A DNA stretch of 64,000 nt from Paenibacillus tianjinensis (GTDB taxonomy: Bacteria; Bacillota; Bacilli; Paenibacillales; Paenibacillaceae): positions 2,356,001-2,420,000 of the forward strand of contig NZ_CP070969.1 of assembly GCF_017086365.1 (NCBI RefSeq). Reading direction: 5' to 3'. Below, piece after piece: positions 17,203-25,732 of this stretch (position 1 is the stretch's first letter; each line of letters starts with the position of its first letter). The notes beneath the pieces are model-generated. The model was not told the origin of the DNA, did not search any database, and saw nothing but the letters and a program-made list of their open reading frames with translations. The translations under genes were made by a program, and so were the position numbers.

Positions 17203-18726
17203 ATGAAAGAGAAAGGCCCTGCTAACCCGAAGACTGCGCTTCAGGCACTGGCTGCAGCCTTTATACTGGCGATTGTGCATCAATATTTGTTTTTTGGCCA
17301 TAAGCCCGGTGTTTCATATCCCATCTTCGTGGCCCTGTTCTATGGCTTTATGCTCTACTATGCCAAAGATCGCCTGCGTCCGCCTACGTGGTTCAGCTAT
17401 GTCTGGCTAGGTGCAATTTTCCTGCTGTCTATGACGTTTGTGCTGTTCTCAAACTGGTTTTTCATTGCACTGAACCTGCTGGTGCTTCCGGCGCTGATTC
17501 TGTTACATATGACTTATATGCTCAGCTACCGCAAGCCTTCCTGGAGCCGATTCAGCTTGATCGGTGCAGCGCTGGAGCATTTTTTTGCCCAGAGCCTGAG
17601 GCATTGGCCTACGGTATTTGCCGTTATCAAACAATCAAGCGGCCGCAGTATCCAGGGGGAACGCAAGCAGGTGATCATCAAGGTATTGATCGGACTAGCT
17701 TTTTCGTTTCCGCTTCTGCTGGTAGTGGTTTCCCTGCTCTCTTCGGCAGATGGTGTTTTCCATCAGGTGCTTAATCAATTTCCTGATCTGCTGGAGCGGA
17801 TATCGTTCGATGAAGGCTTTGCCCGTACGCTGTGGAGTGCCCTCTTAGGGATGGGGTTGTTCGGTTATCTGTGGGGCTTCGTTGCTCCCAGGCTGAATAA
17901 GGCGGGTCTAGAGCAGAAGGACGGGAAGGCAGTGGGTGAAGGGAATGTTGAACCTGTAAGCTTTACCCTTGATCCGGTCATCATCACGACGGTTCTGACC
18001 ATGATTAATATTGTTTATGTTCTGTTTGTTATTGTTCAGTTCTCTTATCTGTTCGGTGCCTGGGATGGTATTCTTCCGCAGGACAGTACATATGCCGACT
18101 ATGCCCGTAGCGGTTTTTTTGAGCTGATACTGGTGACGGCGATCAATTTTGCTATCCTGCTGCTGTCACTGCTTGCTCTCGGAAGGGCTAAAGCCAGGCT
18201 GCAAACCTTCATCCGCATGCTGCTCTATATTATGGTGCTGTGCTCGATAGTAATGCTATATTCAGCTTATTCCCGGCTGGCACTATATGAAGAAGCCTAC
18301 GGCTATACGCAGATCCGCTTTCTGGTCCATGCCTTTATGATTTTCCTGGGGCTTCTGCTGGTTCTGGCCTCAGTTCGGATAAGCCGGGCGCAGTTTCCGC
18401 TGATGAAATGTTACATTGTGCTTGGTCTGCTCGCCTACGTGATTATGAATTATATCGGAATGGACCGGATCATCGCCGGCCAGAATATAGCCCGTTATGA
18501 GTCCAGCGGGAAGCTGGATACGCATTATCTGATGGAGTTGTCGTGGGAAGCTGTTCCGAAGCTGATTGCGTTCAGTAAACAGGAAAACGGCTTGCTCGAT
18601 CAGAACCTCCGTGAGAAAAGGTCTGAACCATCGCTAGACGCACAGGAATGGCCTTCCTTCAATATCTCTACATACCGGGGGCAGCAGGCGCTTAAGCGGT
18701 ATCTCGGAACGCAGCAGACACCTTAA
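17203..18726 (+). CDS. DUF4173 family multi-spanning membrane protein
   Basis: A 507-residue membrane protein with about twelve hydrophobic segments between residues 12 and 430 and a soluble C-terminal tail of about 75 residues. The pattern and the segment LLSSADGVFHQVLNQ fit the DUF4173 family, for which no function is established. It starts after GGAGGGATTCCC. It is divergent from the SgrR-like regulator (113-base gap) and is followed after 84 bases by the Crp/Fnr-type regulator gene, which could be co-transcribed with it or start from its own palindrome-bearing region. Confidence 0.8.
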   Translation: MKEKGPANPKTALQALAAAFILAIVHQYLFFGHKPGVSYPIFVALFYGFMLYYAKDRLRPPTWFSYVWLGAIFLLSMTFVLFSNWFFIALNLLVLPALILLHMTYMLSYRKPSWSRFSLIGAALEHFFAQSLRHWPTVFAVIKQSSGRSIQGERKQVIIKVLIGLAFSFPLLLVVVSLLSSADGVFHQVLNQFPDLLERISFDEGFARTLWSALLGMGLFGYLWGFVAPRLNKAGLEQKDGKAVGEGNVEPVSFTLDPVIITTVLTMINIVYVLFVIVQFSYLFGAWDGILPQDSTYADYARSGFFELILVTAINFAILLLSLLALGRAKARLQTFIRMLLYIMVLCSIVMLYSAYSRLALYEEAYGYTQIRFLVHAFMIFLGLLLVLASVRISRAQFPLMKCYIVLGLLAYVIMNYIGMDRIIAGQNIARYESSGKLDTHYLMELSWEAVPKLIAFSKQENGLLDQNLREKRSEPSLDAQEWPSFNISTYRGQQALKRYLGTQQTP

Positions 18727-18753
18727 TTGCACTTTCTTCCTGAAGGCCAAGGG

Positions 18754-18773
18754 TTGTGTTACAGTTAATACAA
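18754..18773 (+). promoter_or_regulatory. Palindrome before the Crp/Fnr-type regulator gene
   Basis: TTGTGTTA, CAGT, TAATACAA form an 8-4-8 inverted repeat with one mismatch, 37 bases before the start. The half-site TTGTG resembles CRP/FNR-family operators, so self-regulation is plausible. Confidence 0.4.
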
Positions 18774-18810
18774 GGGGACAGCGGTCCTTGTGCAGAAGGA
18801 GGAAGGTTGT

Positions 18811-19509
18811 ATGCAGTCGATCATTGACCCGGATGTTATCCAAAGGCTTGCCGAGCAAAACGGTCTTGGGGAGATGTTCAGCATCGGTGTTATTGCGGCC
18901 ATGGAGCTGCGGAAATATGGTGACGGGGAGGCAGTCTGCTCGGTCGGTGACCGGCTGGAGAGCATGTTCATCCTTGTGCAGGGCAAGCTGAAAATTCATA
19001 CGCTGCTGCCGAACGGAAAGTCTATGCTGGTACGGTTCGCAAGGCCGATGTCAGTAATCGGGGATGTAGAGCTGCTCCGGCAGTATCCGGTCAAAAATGA
19101 AGTAGAGTCTGTAGGCGATAGTCTGTTACTGGTGGCCGGACGGAAGATGCTGCTGAAGGAGCTGGAGGAGAACACGGTGCTGCTGCGTTTTCTGATGGGG
19201 GAGCTGAGCCACAAGATGTATACGCTGGGCCAGACCTCTGCCCTGAATCTGTTATATCCGGTGGAGAACCGGTTTGCCAGCTATCTGATGTCCTTGTTCG
19301 AAGATAATGTCGGAGGCCAGCGGGTTGAAGAAATCCGCACCTCCAGCCTGACGGAGACTGCGGACCTGCTCGGAACGAGCTACCGCCATCTGAACCGGAT
19401 TGTTCGGCGCTTCATTGAGGAAGGGATTATTGAAAGGAAGCGCGGCCGCCTGAGCGTGCTGGATAAAGCCCGTCTGGCCCAGCTGGCGAACGGGAATTTA
19501 TATGAATAG
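18811..19509 (+). CDS. Crp/Fnr family regulator (YeiL-like)
   Basis: A 232-residue regulator. Residues about 15-130 form a cyclic-nucleotide-binding-type beta barrel, and about 150-225 a winged helix with ETADLLGTSYRHLNRIVRRF as recognition region. It resembles E. coli YeiL. Cysteine residues are few, and the N-terminal Cys cluster of true FNR is absent, so a [4Fe-4S] sensor is unlikely. ATG at 18811 is chosen because AAGGAGG lies 8 bases before it; an in-frame GTG 21 bases earlier overlaps that site. The upstream palindrome may be its own operator. It is followed by a strong terminator. Confidence 0.88.
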   Translation: MQSIIDPDVIQRLAEQNGLGEMFSIGVIAAMELRKYGDGEAVCSVGDRLESMFILVQGKLKIHTLLPNGKSMLVRFARPMSVIGDVELLRQYPVKNEVESVGDSLLLVAGRKMLLKELEENTVLLRFLMGELSHKMYTLGQTSALNLLYPVENRFASYLMSLFEDNVGGQRVEEIRTSSLTETADLLGTSYRHLNRIVRRFIEEGIIERKRGRLSVLDKARLAQLANGNLYE

Positions 19510-19529
19510 CTGATAATGAATTATACTAT

Positions 19530-19569
19530 GACCGTCGAGCGGCTTGGAGCCGCTCATGACGGTCTTTTT
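19530..19569 (+). terminator. Rho-independent terminator
   Basis: GACCGTC..GAGCGGC pairs with GCCGCTC..GACGGTC (two bases unpaired on one side) and is followed by TTTTTC. It ends the Crp/Fnr-type gene and insulates the next promoter. Confidence 0.92.
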
Positions 19570-19596
19570 CTTTGCCGTTTTCTGGGCCAAGCATAC

Positions 19597-19662
19597 TTTC
19601 AGCTAATGTTCAGTTTGGGCTTGAGGTTATTTAAGGTCCATTTAAGGCTAAGGCCGTAGGAT
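19597..19662 (+). promoter_or_regulatory. Response-regulator-type promoter with five 11-base-spaced hexamers
   Basis: Hexamers start at 19597 (TTTCAG), 19608 (GTTCAG), 19619 (GCTTGA), 19630 (TTTAAG) and 19641 (TTTAAG), each exactly 11 bases apart. After the last one, 10 bases lead to a -10-like TAGGAT at 19657. There is no -35 box. This is the layout of PhoB/PhoP-type activator promoters. The gene served is the chemoreceptor at 19719. The same layout occurs at 49786 and 49934. Confidence 0.6.
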
Positions 19663-19718
19663 AAAACCATAGGAAATGTTTAGCATCACAGATACATAAG
19701 AATGGGGAGAAAATATTT

Positions 19719-21416
19719 ATGTTTAAAGGAATCCGCGCAAGAATTTTAATGGGCTTCGCTGCCGTTATTCTCGTATTTATATCCGCTATAGCCGGCAATA
19801 CTTTTTTTCAGGGCAAAGCAACGATGCTGTCTGACCAGATCAACCGCAACTACAGCAAGCTGACGCTGGTGCAGGAGCTGACGGATAGCATCCGTACGGC
19901 GGACGGGCTTGCAGCAAGATATGTGATGAGCAATACGGATGGAGACAGACAGACGAATCTGACTGCCTATGAGGCGGAGATTCCGGAAATTACGGCTGCC
20001 ATTACGGAGCTCACCAATGCCGGATTAAATGAAGCAGAGCTGGCAGGGATTACGGATTTGGAAACCGGATGGAGCAATTATTTAACCACGCTGGAAAGTG
20101 CATTCGCACTGGCTAAGGAAGGGAACTTCCCGGCTGCCCAAAAAGAGTTCACCAATCTCTCACTGAATAAGATCATAGACTCCCAGCTGGAATTTGAGAA
20201 CATGCTGAATGAAGAGATAGCGGCTGAGCTGAGCCAGGCAGAAGCGCATCGTGGCTCGGCTATGGGCATTAGTTTAGGGGTAACGGGCTTGTCAGTACTG
20301 CTGGCCGCGGTCATTGCACTGCTCCTGTCGCAGCGGATTCTGAAACCGATCCGCGATATGAACGGGCAGCTCATGGAGATTGCGGATGGTGAAGCGGATC
20401 TGACCCGCAAATTGACGGTCCGTACCAAGGATGAGATTGGTGAAATGGCCCGTCACTTTAACCGGATGACTGATAATCTCGGCAGCATCATCGGACAAGT
20501 CAGCCAGTCCGCGAATAGACTCGCCGTATCTTCCTCCAAGCTTACCTCGGACAGCGGGATGACTGCAGCAACTACAGAACGGATTGCTGATATTATGGGC
20601 ACGGTTGCTTCCGGTACGGACAAGCAGATGAATGATCTGCAGACCAATATGACGACCATTCTGGAAATGTCCGCCGCGATCCAGCAGATCGCTGCAAGTG
20701 TTCAGGATATCTCCGATGCTTCCCTGCGTTCTGCAGATTACGCCATTTCAGGCGATGAGTCGCTGCAGGCGGCATCCCGCCAGATGGCATCGATCAACCG
20801 CTCGATACAATCATTGTCCCAGCAGGTGCTAGGTTTCGTGGAACGATCACAGGAAATCGGCAGTATTGTGGAGGTGATAAAAGGGATTGCTTCACAGACC
20901 AATATGCTGGCACTGAACGCAACCATCGAAGCGGCACGTGCAGGAGAGCAGGGCCGAGGATTCGCTGTGGTTGCTGATCAGGTACGCAAGCTGGCAGAAC
21001 AATCGGGCGAATCGGCCAGCCTCATTGCCGGGATGGCGGCAAGCATTCAGACCGAAGCTGCGGGTGCAGTGAAAATGATGAAGAGCAGCATGAACGAGGT
21101 AGAGGAAGGAACCGGAATTATTGAGCATGCCAGCCGTTCTTTCGGTGAAATCCGGATTTCGATTGACACGCTGGCCGGGCAAGTCCAAGAGGTATCGGGA
21201 GCGGTGGAAGAAATGACGGCGGCTACGGATGAGATTGTTGTCTCTATCCGCAACGTAACGGAGATATCAGAAACAACCGCCTCCAATACACAGCATGTCT
21301 CCGCTGCTTCACAGGAGCAGATGGCTTCGGTCGAACAAATCGCCTCCTCTGCAAGCAACCTTAGCTCAATGGCTCAAGGGCTGCAGAGTCTGGTAGCAAG
21401 ATTTAACGTAGCTTAG
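19719..21416 (+). CDS. Methyl-accepting chemotaxis protein (four-helix-bundle sensor)
   Basis: A 565-residue chemoreceptor. Membrane helices at about 8-29 and 186-207 enclose a four-helix-bundle sensor domain. A HAMP domain (about 208-262) and a long cytoplasmic coiled coil follow. The hairpin tip that binds CheA and CheW reads [31 protein letters not shown] (cut here into its key parts: SQTNMLALN and [14 protein letters not shown]). The start follows GGGGAGAAAATATTT. It is monocistronic, between two terminators, and its promoter has the 11-base-spaced TTTAAG-type repeats, so production is probably tied to a response regulator. Ligand unknown. Confidence 0.95.
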   Translation: MFKGIRARILMGFAAVILVFISAIAGNTFFQGKATMLSDQINRNYSKLTLVQELTDSIRTADGLAARYVMSNTDGDRQTNLTAYEAEIPEITAAITELTNAGLNEAELAGITDLETGWSNYLTTLESAFALAKEGNFPAAQKEFTNLSLNKIIDSQLEFENMLNEEIAAELSQAEAHRGSAMGISLGVTGLSVLLAAVIALLLSQRILKPIRDMNGQLMEIADGEADLTRKLTVRTKDEIGEMARHFNRMTDNLGSIIGQVSQSANRLAVSSSKLTSDSGMTAATTERIADIMGTVASGTDKQMNDLQTNMTTILEMSAAIQQIAASVQDISDASLRSADYAISGDESLQAASRQMASINRSIQSLSQQVLGFVERSQEIGSIVEVIKGIASQTNMLALNATIEAARAGEQGRGFAVVADQVRKLAEQSGESASLIAGMAASIQTEAAGAVKMMKSSMNEVEEGTGIIEHASRSFGEIRISIDTLAGQVQEVSGAVEEMTAATDEIVVSIRNVTEISETTASNTQHVSAASQEQMASVEQIASSASNLSSMAQGLQSLVARFNVA

Positions 21417-21458
21417 AAGCTTCAGCAGCCTCTTCGCTCCCAGAGAATACAGGATATG

Positions 21459-21487
21459 AAGACCCTGCCGGATGACGGCAGGGTCTT
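21459..21487. terminator. Bidirectional hairpin terminator
   Basis: AAGACCCTGCCG pairs perfectly with CGGCAGGGTCTT around a five-base loop, between the chemoreceptor gene and the convergent small membrane protein gene. Confidence 0.9.
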
Positions 21488-21488
21488 T

Positions 21489-21911
21489 CTATTGGCTTCT
21501 TTTTCCCCGCAGATATTTCAGGTCTTTAATTAAACCTAAAATGAGAAAAGCAAGCATCAGGATCAGAGTTATTGGCCCTGTGATAAAGACTAACCAGAAG
21601 ATGGCCCCGCCGTTAAAGGCCGAGAGGCAAAATAAAGTGAAAAGATGAATATTAAAGAGGATCAGCGGATAATTCAGCCAACGTAAATACGCTATCCGTT
21701 TCACGCTCAGGATACAAAAGAGAATATAAACGGCCAAGGGAGGCGTTGTCATTAGGAAATAGGGCAGGATTTGACCGTCTTCGGGCATGCTAGCTTCACT
21801 AAAAAAACCATGCCTGTTTCCATATGGCGTAGCTACGAAGAAAAAATAAACAATAATCGCAACAGATGCCATCAATACGTAAATATCCATATTTTTTCGC
21901 TTAACCGTCAT
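21489..21911 (-). CDS. Small membrane protein of unknown function
   Basis: A 140-residue protein with four predicted membrane helices (about 8-28, 50-68, 78-96 and 105-130) and a basic C-terminus (KDLKYLRGKRSQ), which places both ends in the cytosol. No family is recognised. Codon usage is more A/T-rich than in neighbours. It is transcribed toward the chemoreceptor gene and shares its terminator. Its start is preceded by GGAGGCTGATTT on the minus strand. Confidence 0.7.
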   Translation of the reverse strand: MTVKRKNMDIYVLMASVAIIVYFFFVATPYGNRHGFFSEASMPEDGQILPYFLMTTPPLAVYILFCILSVKRIAYLRWLNYPLILFNIHLFTLFCLSAFNGGAIFWLVFITGPITLILMLAFLILGLIKDLKYLRGKRSQ

Positions 21912-22113
21912 AAATCAGCCTCCAATACTTTAACATATTCGATGTACGGCCATAATTTCCTGTCAGACAAAGCTTCCAGCTAAGTGATTGCCAAAGATGG
22001 GATTACTCGTTGCATAAACCAGTAACTTCTTGCTATTCTGAGAAATAGTAACAGTATGGACAAGAATCTTTTTATTGTGTATCCATCTTATTTTCGGGAT
22101 TGAGGGAAAACAG

Positions 22114-23034
22114 GTGAACAATGATTACATGGCACGTATTCAGGCTGTTCTTCAGTTTATCGAGGAGAATGTAGAACAGGATCTGACTCTGGAAATGCTC
22201 GCTGAGGTATCGAATTTTTCAAAGTTTCATTTTTCCAGAATCTTTTCGGCAATCATACATAAAACGCCCATGACCTATGTTACGGAGAGACGTTTGGAGC
22301 ACGCGGTTACCTATCTGGCTGCAACGAATAAAACTATGCTGGATATTTCATCACTATGCGGCTTTACTTCCGTCTCCAGCTTCAATTCATCATTCAAAAA
22401 ACGATATAAGACTACACCAAGCGCAATGAGAAGGTCCATGCAGGAACATAGCAACATCCCGTTTATCTCCGGCAATAATCAGGAAGAATTGTCCCTCTCA
22501 AAAAATTATGATTTGAATAGCAAGAACAATAATAATTTTCTGAGGAGAGTGTGGGAGATGAACATTGAGGTAAAAGAGCTTCCAGGCTATCAGGTAGCCT
22601 TTGCAAGGCACATTGGCAGCTATCTTGAAACGTATAAGGCTTGGGAAGCAATCGGAAAGTGGGCGCAGGAGAACGTTATACCGCGGGAGCAATATTTTAT
22701 CGGAATCTCTTTGGATGATCCAAGTGTAACCGACGAACAATTCTGCAGGTACGATGCTTGCATCACACTTCCGGAAGGATTCTCAGCTGAGAGCGGTTCG
22801 GGCATTGAGTTTAAAACTTTATCCGGCGGGCAATATGCCCTGTACAAGTTCTATGATACGATCGATAAATTGGCGATTGCTTACCAGAGTATATACGGCG
22901 GATGGCTGCCTAACAGTGATTTTGAACCGGATGACCGACATGCGCTGGAGTTTTGTATGAATGATCCATATGCTGATCCTGAGGGCAAGGCGAAGGTTGA
23001 TCTTTACATCCCGATAAAGCGTACCCTACCCTAA
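22114..23034 (+). CDS. AraC-family regulator fused to a GyrI-like effector domain
   Basis: A 306-residue regulator. Residues about 8-105 hold two helix-turn-helix units of the AraC/XylS type (LEMLAEVSNFSKFHFSRIF and SSLCGFTSVSSFNSSFKKRY). A polar linker rich in Asn follows, then a GyrI-like domain (about 155-305) starting at VKELPGYQVAFARHIG, which in Rob/BmrR relatives binds hydrophobic drugs. This architecture usually gives drug-responsive activation of an exporter, and an EamA-family exporter gene follows 171 bases later. GTG at 22114 has a GAGGG site 7 bases before it; an in-frame TTG at 22075 has none. Confidence 0.88.
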   Translation: MNNDYMARIQAVLQFIEENVEQDLTLEMLAEVSNFSKFHFSRIFSAIIHKTPMTYVTERRLEHAVTYLAATNKTMLDISSLCGFTSVSSFNSSFKKRYKTTPSAMRRSMQEHSNIPFISGNNQEELSLSKNYDLNSKNNNNFLRRVWEMNIEVKELPGYQVAFARHIGSYLETYKAWEAIGKWAQENVIPREQYFIGISLDDPSVTDEQFCRYDACITLPEGFSAESGSGIEFKTLSGGQYALYKFYDTIDKLAIAYQSIYGGWLPNSDFEPDDRHALEFCMNDPYADPEGKAKVDLYIPIKRTLP

Positions 23035-23071
23035 TCTATCATTTACGTTTAGAATATAAGGAATTAATGTA

Positions 23072-23146
23072 ATGGAAAGTGAGCTGAAACAGATGATGAA
23101 GTCACCATTATTTGAAAATGATGTACCAGTAGTTCTTCTTCCTTAA
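23072..23146 (+). other. Short 24-codon frame, possible gene remnant or leader peptide
   Basis: An ATG at 23072 opens a frame of 24 codons (MESELKQMMKSPLFENDVPV then VLLP) that stops at 23146. It is preceded by AAGGAATT. The composition looks protein-like but too short to assign. Its stop lies on the left arm of an inverted repeat (CCTTAACGG, next entry), so it may be a leader peptide or a leftover of a lost gene. Confidence 0.25.
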
Positions 23147-23185
23147 CGGCGGAAAACTACAACTCCGTTAAGGACAGGGACTGTC
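23141..23185 (+). promoter_or_regulatory. Inverted repeats before the EamA exporter gene
   Basis: CCTTAACGG at 23141-23149 and CCGTTAAGG at 23165-23173 are perfect complements with a 15-base gap. GACAG-GGA-CTGTC (23173-23185) follows directly. They could be a regulator site or a leader hairpin ahead of the exporter gene at 23206. Confidence 0.4.
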
Positions 23186-23205
23186 TAATACACGGAGGGT
23201 GCAAA

Positions 23206-24078
23206 ATGAAGAACACTTTAATCGGATCATTGTATTTATCGCTTGCGGCCAGTATTTGGGGCGGGATGTATGTTGTTGTGAAGCATGTGGTCGGCGTTGT
23301 GCCACCCCTTGAACTGGTATGGATTCGTTATGTCATTGCTATTACTGCGCTGCTGATCATCGGTTTAGTTACTAAACAGTCATGGCGTATAGATAAACGG
23401 GATATACTCCTGATTTTCATGCTCGGACTGATTGGAAACACCCTTTCCATCCTAACCCAGGAAGCGGATACTATGCTGTCAACAGCACAAATGGGTGCCA
23501 TTATCACTTCAACGACACCTGCGTTTATGGTGCTGTTTGCCCGAATTCTGCTTAAGGAAAAGCTAACGCTAAAAAAAGCAGTTTCTCTCTTGTTTGCAAC
23601 GGTTGGAGTCGGCATTATTGTCGGAGCGGGCAGTTTTGATCCGTCGCTTCAGCTTGGGGGCGTATCTCTACTTATCGCAGCACTTACTTGGGCACTTATG
23701 TCTGTTCTTATTAAAAAAGTACCTGGGCACTATTCTCAAATTGTTGTAACGTTTTATACGATCCTTGTGGCCATTGTGTTACTTACACCTGTCACCATCA
23801 GAAGATTACCCGAACTTGATGCCGGGGCTATGATGCATCCCTCGATTTGGGGCGGATTATTGTACTTAGGCGTGATTTCGACAGCCTGCGGCTTTTTATT
23901 GTGGAACCGCGGACTGCAAATGCTCAAAGCTTCAAGCGGCGGATTATTTTTCTTTTTCCAGCCTGTTGTCGGGACTTTTTTAGGGTGGCTGTTACTTGGT
24001 GAGCAGATTGGTCTGACCTTTTGGATAGGTACAATCTTAATTTTTATAGGTGTACTATTAGTCATTGGTGAAGAGTAA
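23206..24078 (+). CDS. EamA/DMT family transporter
   Basis: A 290-residue membrane protein with ten predicted helices in two EamA repeats (about 5-140 and 150-288), the drug/metabolite transporter fold. Conserved family features are IWGGMYVVVKH near the N-terminus, the EKLTLKKAVSLLF loop after helix 4, and LLLGEQIG near the C-terminus. It likely exports a small metabolite or drug by exchange with protons. It follows the AraC-GyrI regulator on the same strand, which makes it a candidate target. GGAGGG precedes the ATG by 7 bases. Confidence 0.9.
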   Translation: MKNTLIGSLYLSLAASIWGGMYVVVKHVVGVVPPLELVWIRYVIAITALLIIGLVTKQSWRIDKRDILLIFMLGLIGNTLSILTQEADTMLSTAQMGAIITSTTPAFMVLFARILLKEKLTLKKAVSLLFATVGVGIIVGAGSFDPSLQLGGVSLLIAALTWALMSVLIKKVPGHYSQIVVTFYTILVAIVLLTPVTIRRLPELDAGAMMHPSIWGGLLYLGVISTACGFLLWNRGLQMLKASSGGLFFFFQPVVGTFLGWLLLGEQIGLTFWIGTILIFIGVLLVIGEE

Positions 24079-24091
24079 GATCAATCGAACT

Positions 24092-24136
24092 GCGGCAGTC
24101 CAGGACTTGCTTTCTTGTCCATGGCTGCCGTTTTTT
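24092..24136 (+). terminator. Rho-independent terminator
   Basis: CGGCAG..GGAC pairs with GTCC..CTGCCG across a ten-base loop with small internal mismatches, followed by TTTTTTCC. It ends the EamA gene. Confidence 0.8.
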
Positions 24137-24245
24137 CCTTGAACGCTGAACCGCCGCCAGTCCCGCCAATCGAAAAATACCAGCCTCAAAGACTACAATG
24201 GGGGATACAGAAGGTTTGCATGGCAAGGAATAAGGAGGACAAAAT

Positions 24246-25166
24246 ATGAGATCCCTGGTAGTGAATAATATTACAGAACTGATCGGCAACACACCTGCCG
24301 TCCGGCTGAACAGGCTGGCGGGTCAGGATGACGCGGAAGTGTATGTGAAGCTGGAAATGTTCAATCCCAGCGGCAGTGTTAAGGACCGGGCGGCATATAA
24401 TCTGATCCTCCAGGCGGAGCTGGACGGAAGACTTACGCCCGGCGGAACGATTATCGAGCCGACGAGCGGCAATACGGGTATCGGTCTGGCCATGAATGCT
24501 GCGGCGAAAGGCTACAAGGCCATTCTCGTGATGCCGGATAATATGACGAAGGAACGGATCAATATCCTGAAAGCCTACGGCGCAGAAGTGGTGCTGACTC
24601 CTGCGGCAGAGCGGATGCCGGGAGCGATTGCTAAGGCACTGGAGCTGGGCGCGGGCATACCGGACAGCTTTATTCCGCAGCAGTTTGAGAACAAAGCCAA
24701 TCCCGACATCCACCGCACGACGACAGCACCGGAAATCCTGGAGCAGATGGAGGGACGGCTCGATGTATTCGTCGCCACTTCAGGAACAGGCGGCACGATT
24801 ACAGGTACGGGAGAAGTGCTGCGCGGGCAGCTGCCGGATCTGCGGGTCGTAGTTGTGGAGCCGCAAGGATCGCCCGTGCTCTCCGGCGGACAGCCCGGAC
24901 CGCATAAGCTGGTTGGCACGAGTCCAGGCTTCATCCCGGCCATCCTCAATACTGAGGTGTATGATGAAATTGTCCAGGTTGCCGATGAAGATGCCCTGGA
25001 GACAGTCCGGGCGCTGGCGAGCCAAGAGGGGATATTAATCGGTCCTTCCGGCGGTGCGGCGGTGTGGACGGCGCTGCAGGAAGCACGGCGGCTGGGCCCT
25101 GGCAAACGGGTGCTGTGTATTGCTCCAGATACAGGAGAAAGGTATCTTAGTATGGGAATATTCTAA
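24246..25166 (+). CDS. cysK: Cysteine synthase (O-acetylserine sulfhydrylase)
   Basis: A 306-residue PLP enzyme that makes cysteine from O-acetylserine and sulfide in the cytosol. The PLP lysine is in NPSGSVKDRAA near residue 45. The substrate loop TSGNTG is near 75-80, the phosphate-binding loop GTGGTITGTG near 180, and the serine that binds the pyridine nitrogen is in IGPSGGAAV near 265. AAGGAGG lies 8 bases before the ATG. A cystathionine beta-synthase-like use of other acceptors is possible, since several Paenibacillus genomes have more than one copy. No T-box or S-box leader is seen upstream. Confidence 0.92.
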   Translation: MRSLVVNNITELIGNTPAVRLNRLAGQDDAEVYVKLEMFNPSGSVKDRAAYNLILQAELDGRLTPGGTIIEPTSGNTGIGLAMNAAAKGYKAILVMPDNMTKERINILKAYGAEVVLTPAAERMPGAIAKALELGAGIPDSFIPQQFENKANPDIHRTTTAPEILEQMEGRLDVFVATSGTGGTITGTGEVLRGQLPDLRVVVVEPQGSPVLSGGQPGPHKLVGTSPGFIPAILNTEVYDEIVQVADEDALETVRALASQEGILIGPSGGAAVWTALQEARRLGPGKRVLCIAPDTGERYLSMGIF

Positions 25167-25203
25167 TTCTCTAATGGTAGCCTCATTAGCGTAAGACTGA
25201 CCT

Positions 25204-25240
25204 GCCCTTCGTCACTTTTCCGTGACCGGAGGGCTTTTTC
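25204..25240 (+). terminator. Rho-independent terminator
   Basis: GCCCT..GTCAC pairs with GTGAC..AGGGC around TTTTCC and is followed by TTTTTC on the plus strand. It ends cysK and overlaps the 3' end of the VanZ-like gene coming the other way. Confidence 0.8.
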
Positions 25241-25706
25241 GTATGCCCTTCCACAACCTGAACAGGCCATAACCCAGCATGCCCCCGAAGGTATTCAGAA
25301 TAAGATCATCCACATCAAAGGTTCCAATCGAGAATAGGCCTTGAGCACATTCCAGTAAGGCACTTAATCCAAAAGCCCGCAGGACCAGCCCACGCAAGGA
25401 AAGGCTCCGGTTAGGAGACAGTAACGCTGTAAATAAGCCGAACGGCAGGAACAGCACTATATTGCCGATAAAATTCAACAGCGTAGTAGCTGTAAGATGA
25501 TGAAAGGTATTCGATATGGTAGCCAGCGGGATTAAATTTCCCATCCGCAGCTGACGCTCTATGGTGTCAGGACTCCGCTGAAGCTGATGCCAGAGGAAAG
25601 TGAAATCAATCGGGCTGAACTTGAACAGAATGATTTTGAACAAAATATAGATATAACCTGCATACAAAGCCTGTAATCCGTAATGACGAAATTTAAGCAG
25701 TTTCAT
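25212..25706 (-). CDS. VanZ-like membrane protein
   Basis: A 164-residue protein of the VanZ family with about four membrane helices. The family's polar segment is visible as GNIVLFLPFG near the middle, and EC..GLFSIGTFDVDDLILNTFGGMLGYGLF near the C-terminus. VanZ in enterococci raises teicoplanin resistance by an unknown mechanism. The start at 25706 is supported by AGGGGGG 7 bases upstream. It lies 26 bases behind the VanY-like gene and is the last gene of a regulator-kinase-carboxypeptidase-VanZ series. VanZ-family proteins are widespread in Bacillales, so resistance is an inference from context. Confidence 0.85.
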   Translation of the reverse strand: MKLLKFRHYGLQALYAGYIYILFKIILFKFSPIDFTFLWHQLQRSPDTIERQLRMGNLIPLATISNTFHHLTATTLLNFIGNIVLFLPFGLFTALLSPNRSLSLRGLVLRAFGLSALLECAQGLFSIGTFDVDDLILNTFGGMLGYGLFRLWKGIRKSPPVTEK

Positions 25707-25732
25707 CAGAGTTCCCCCCTTCAAATATATTA

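Noticed and set aside
24079..24245. T-box or S-box leader before cysK
   Set aside because: The gap holds the EamA terminator and no T-box bulge, specifier stem or S-box core could be found.
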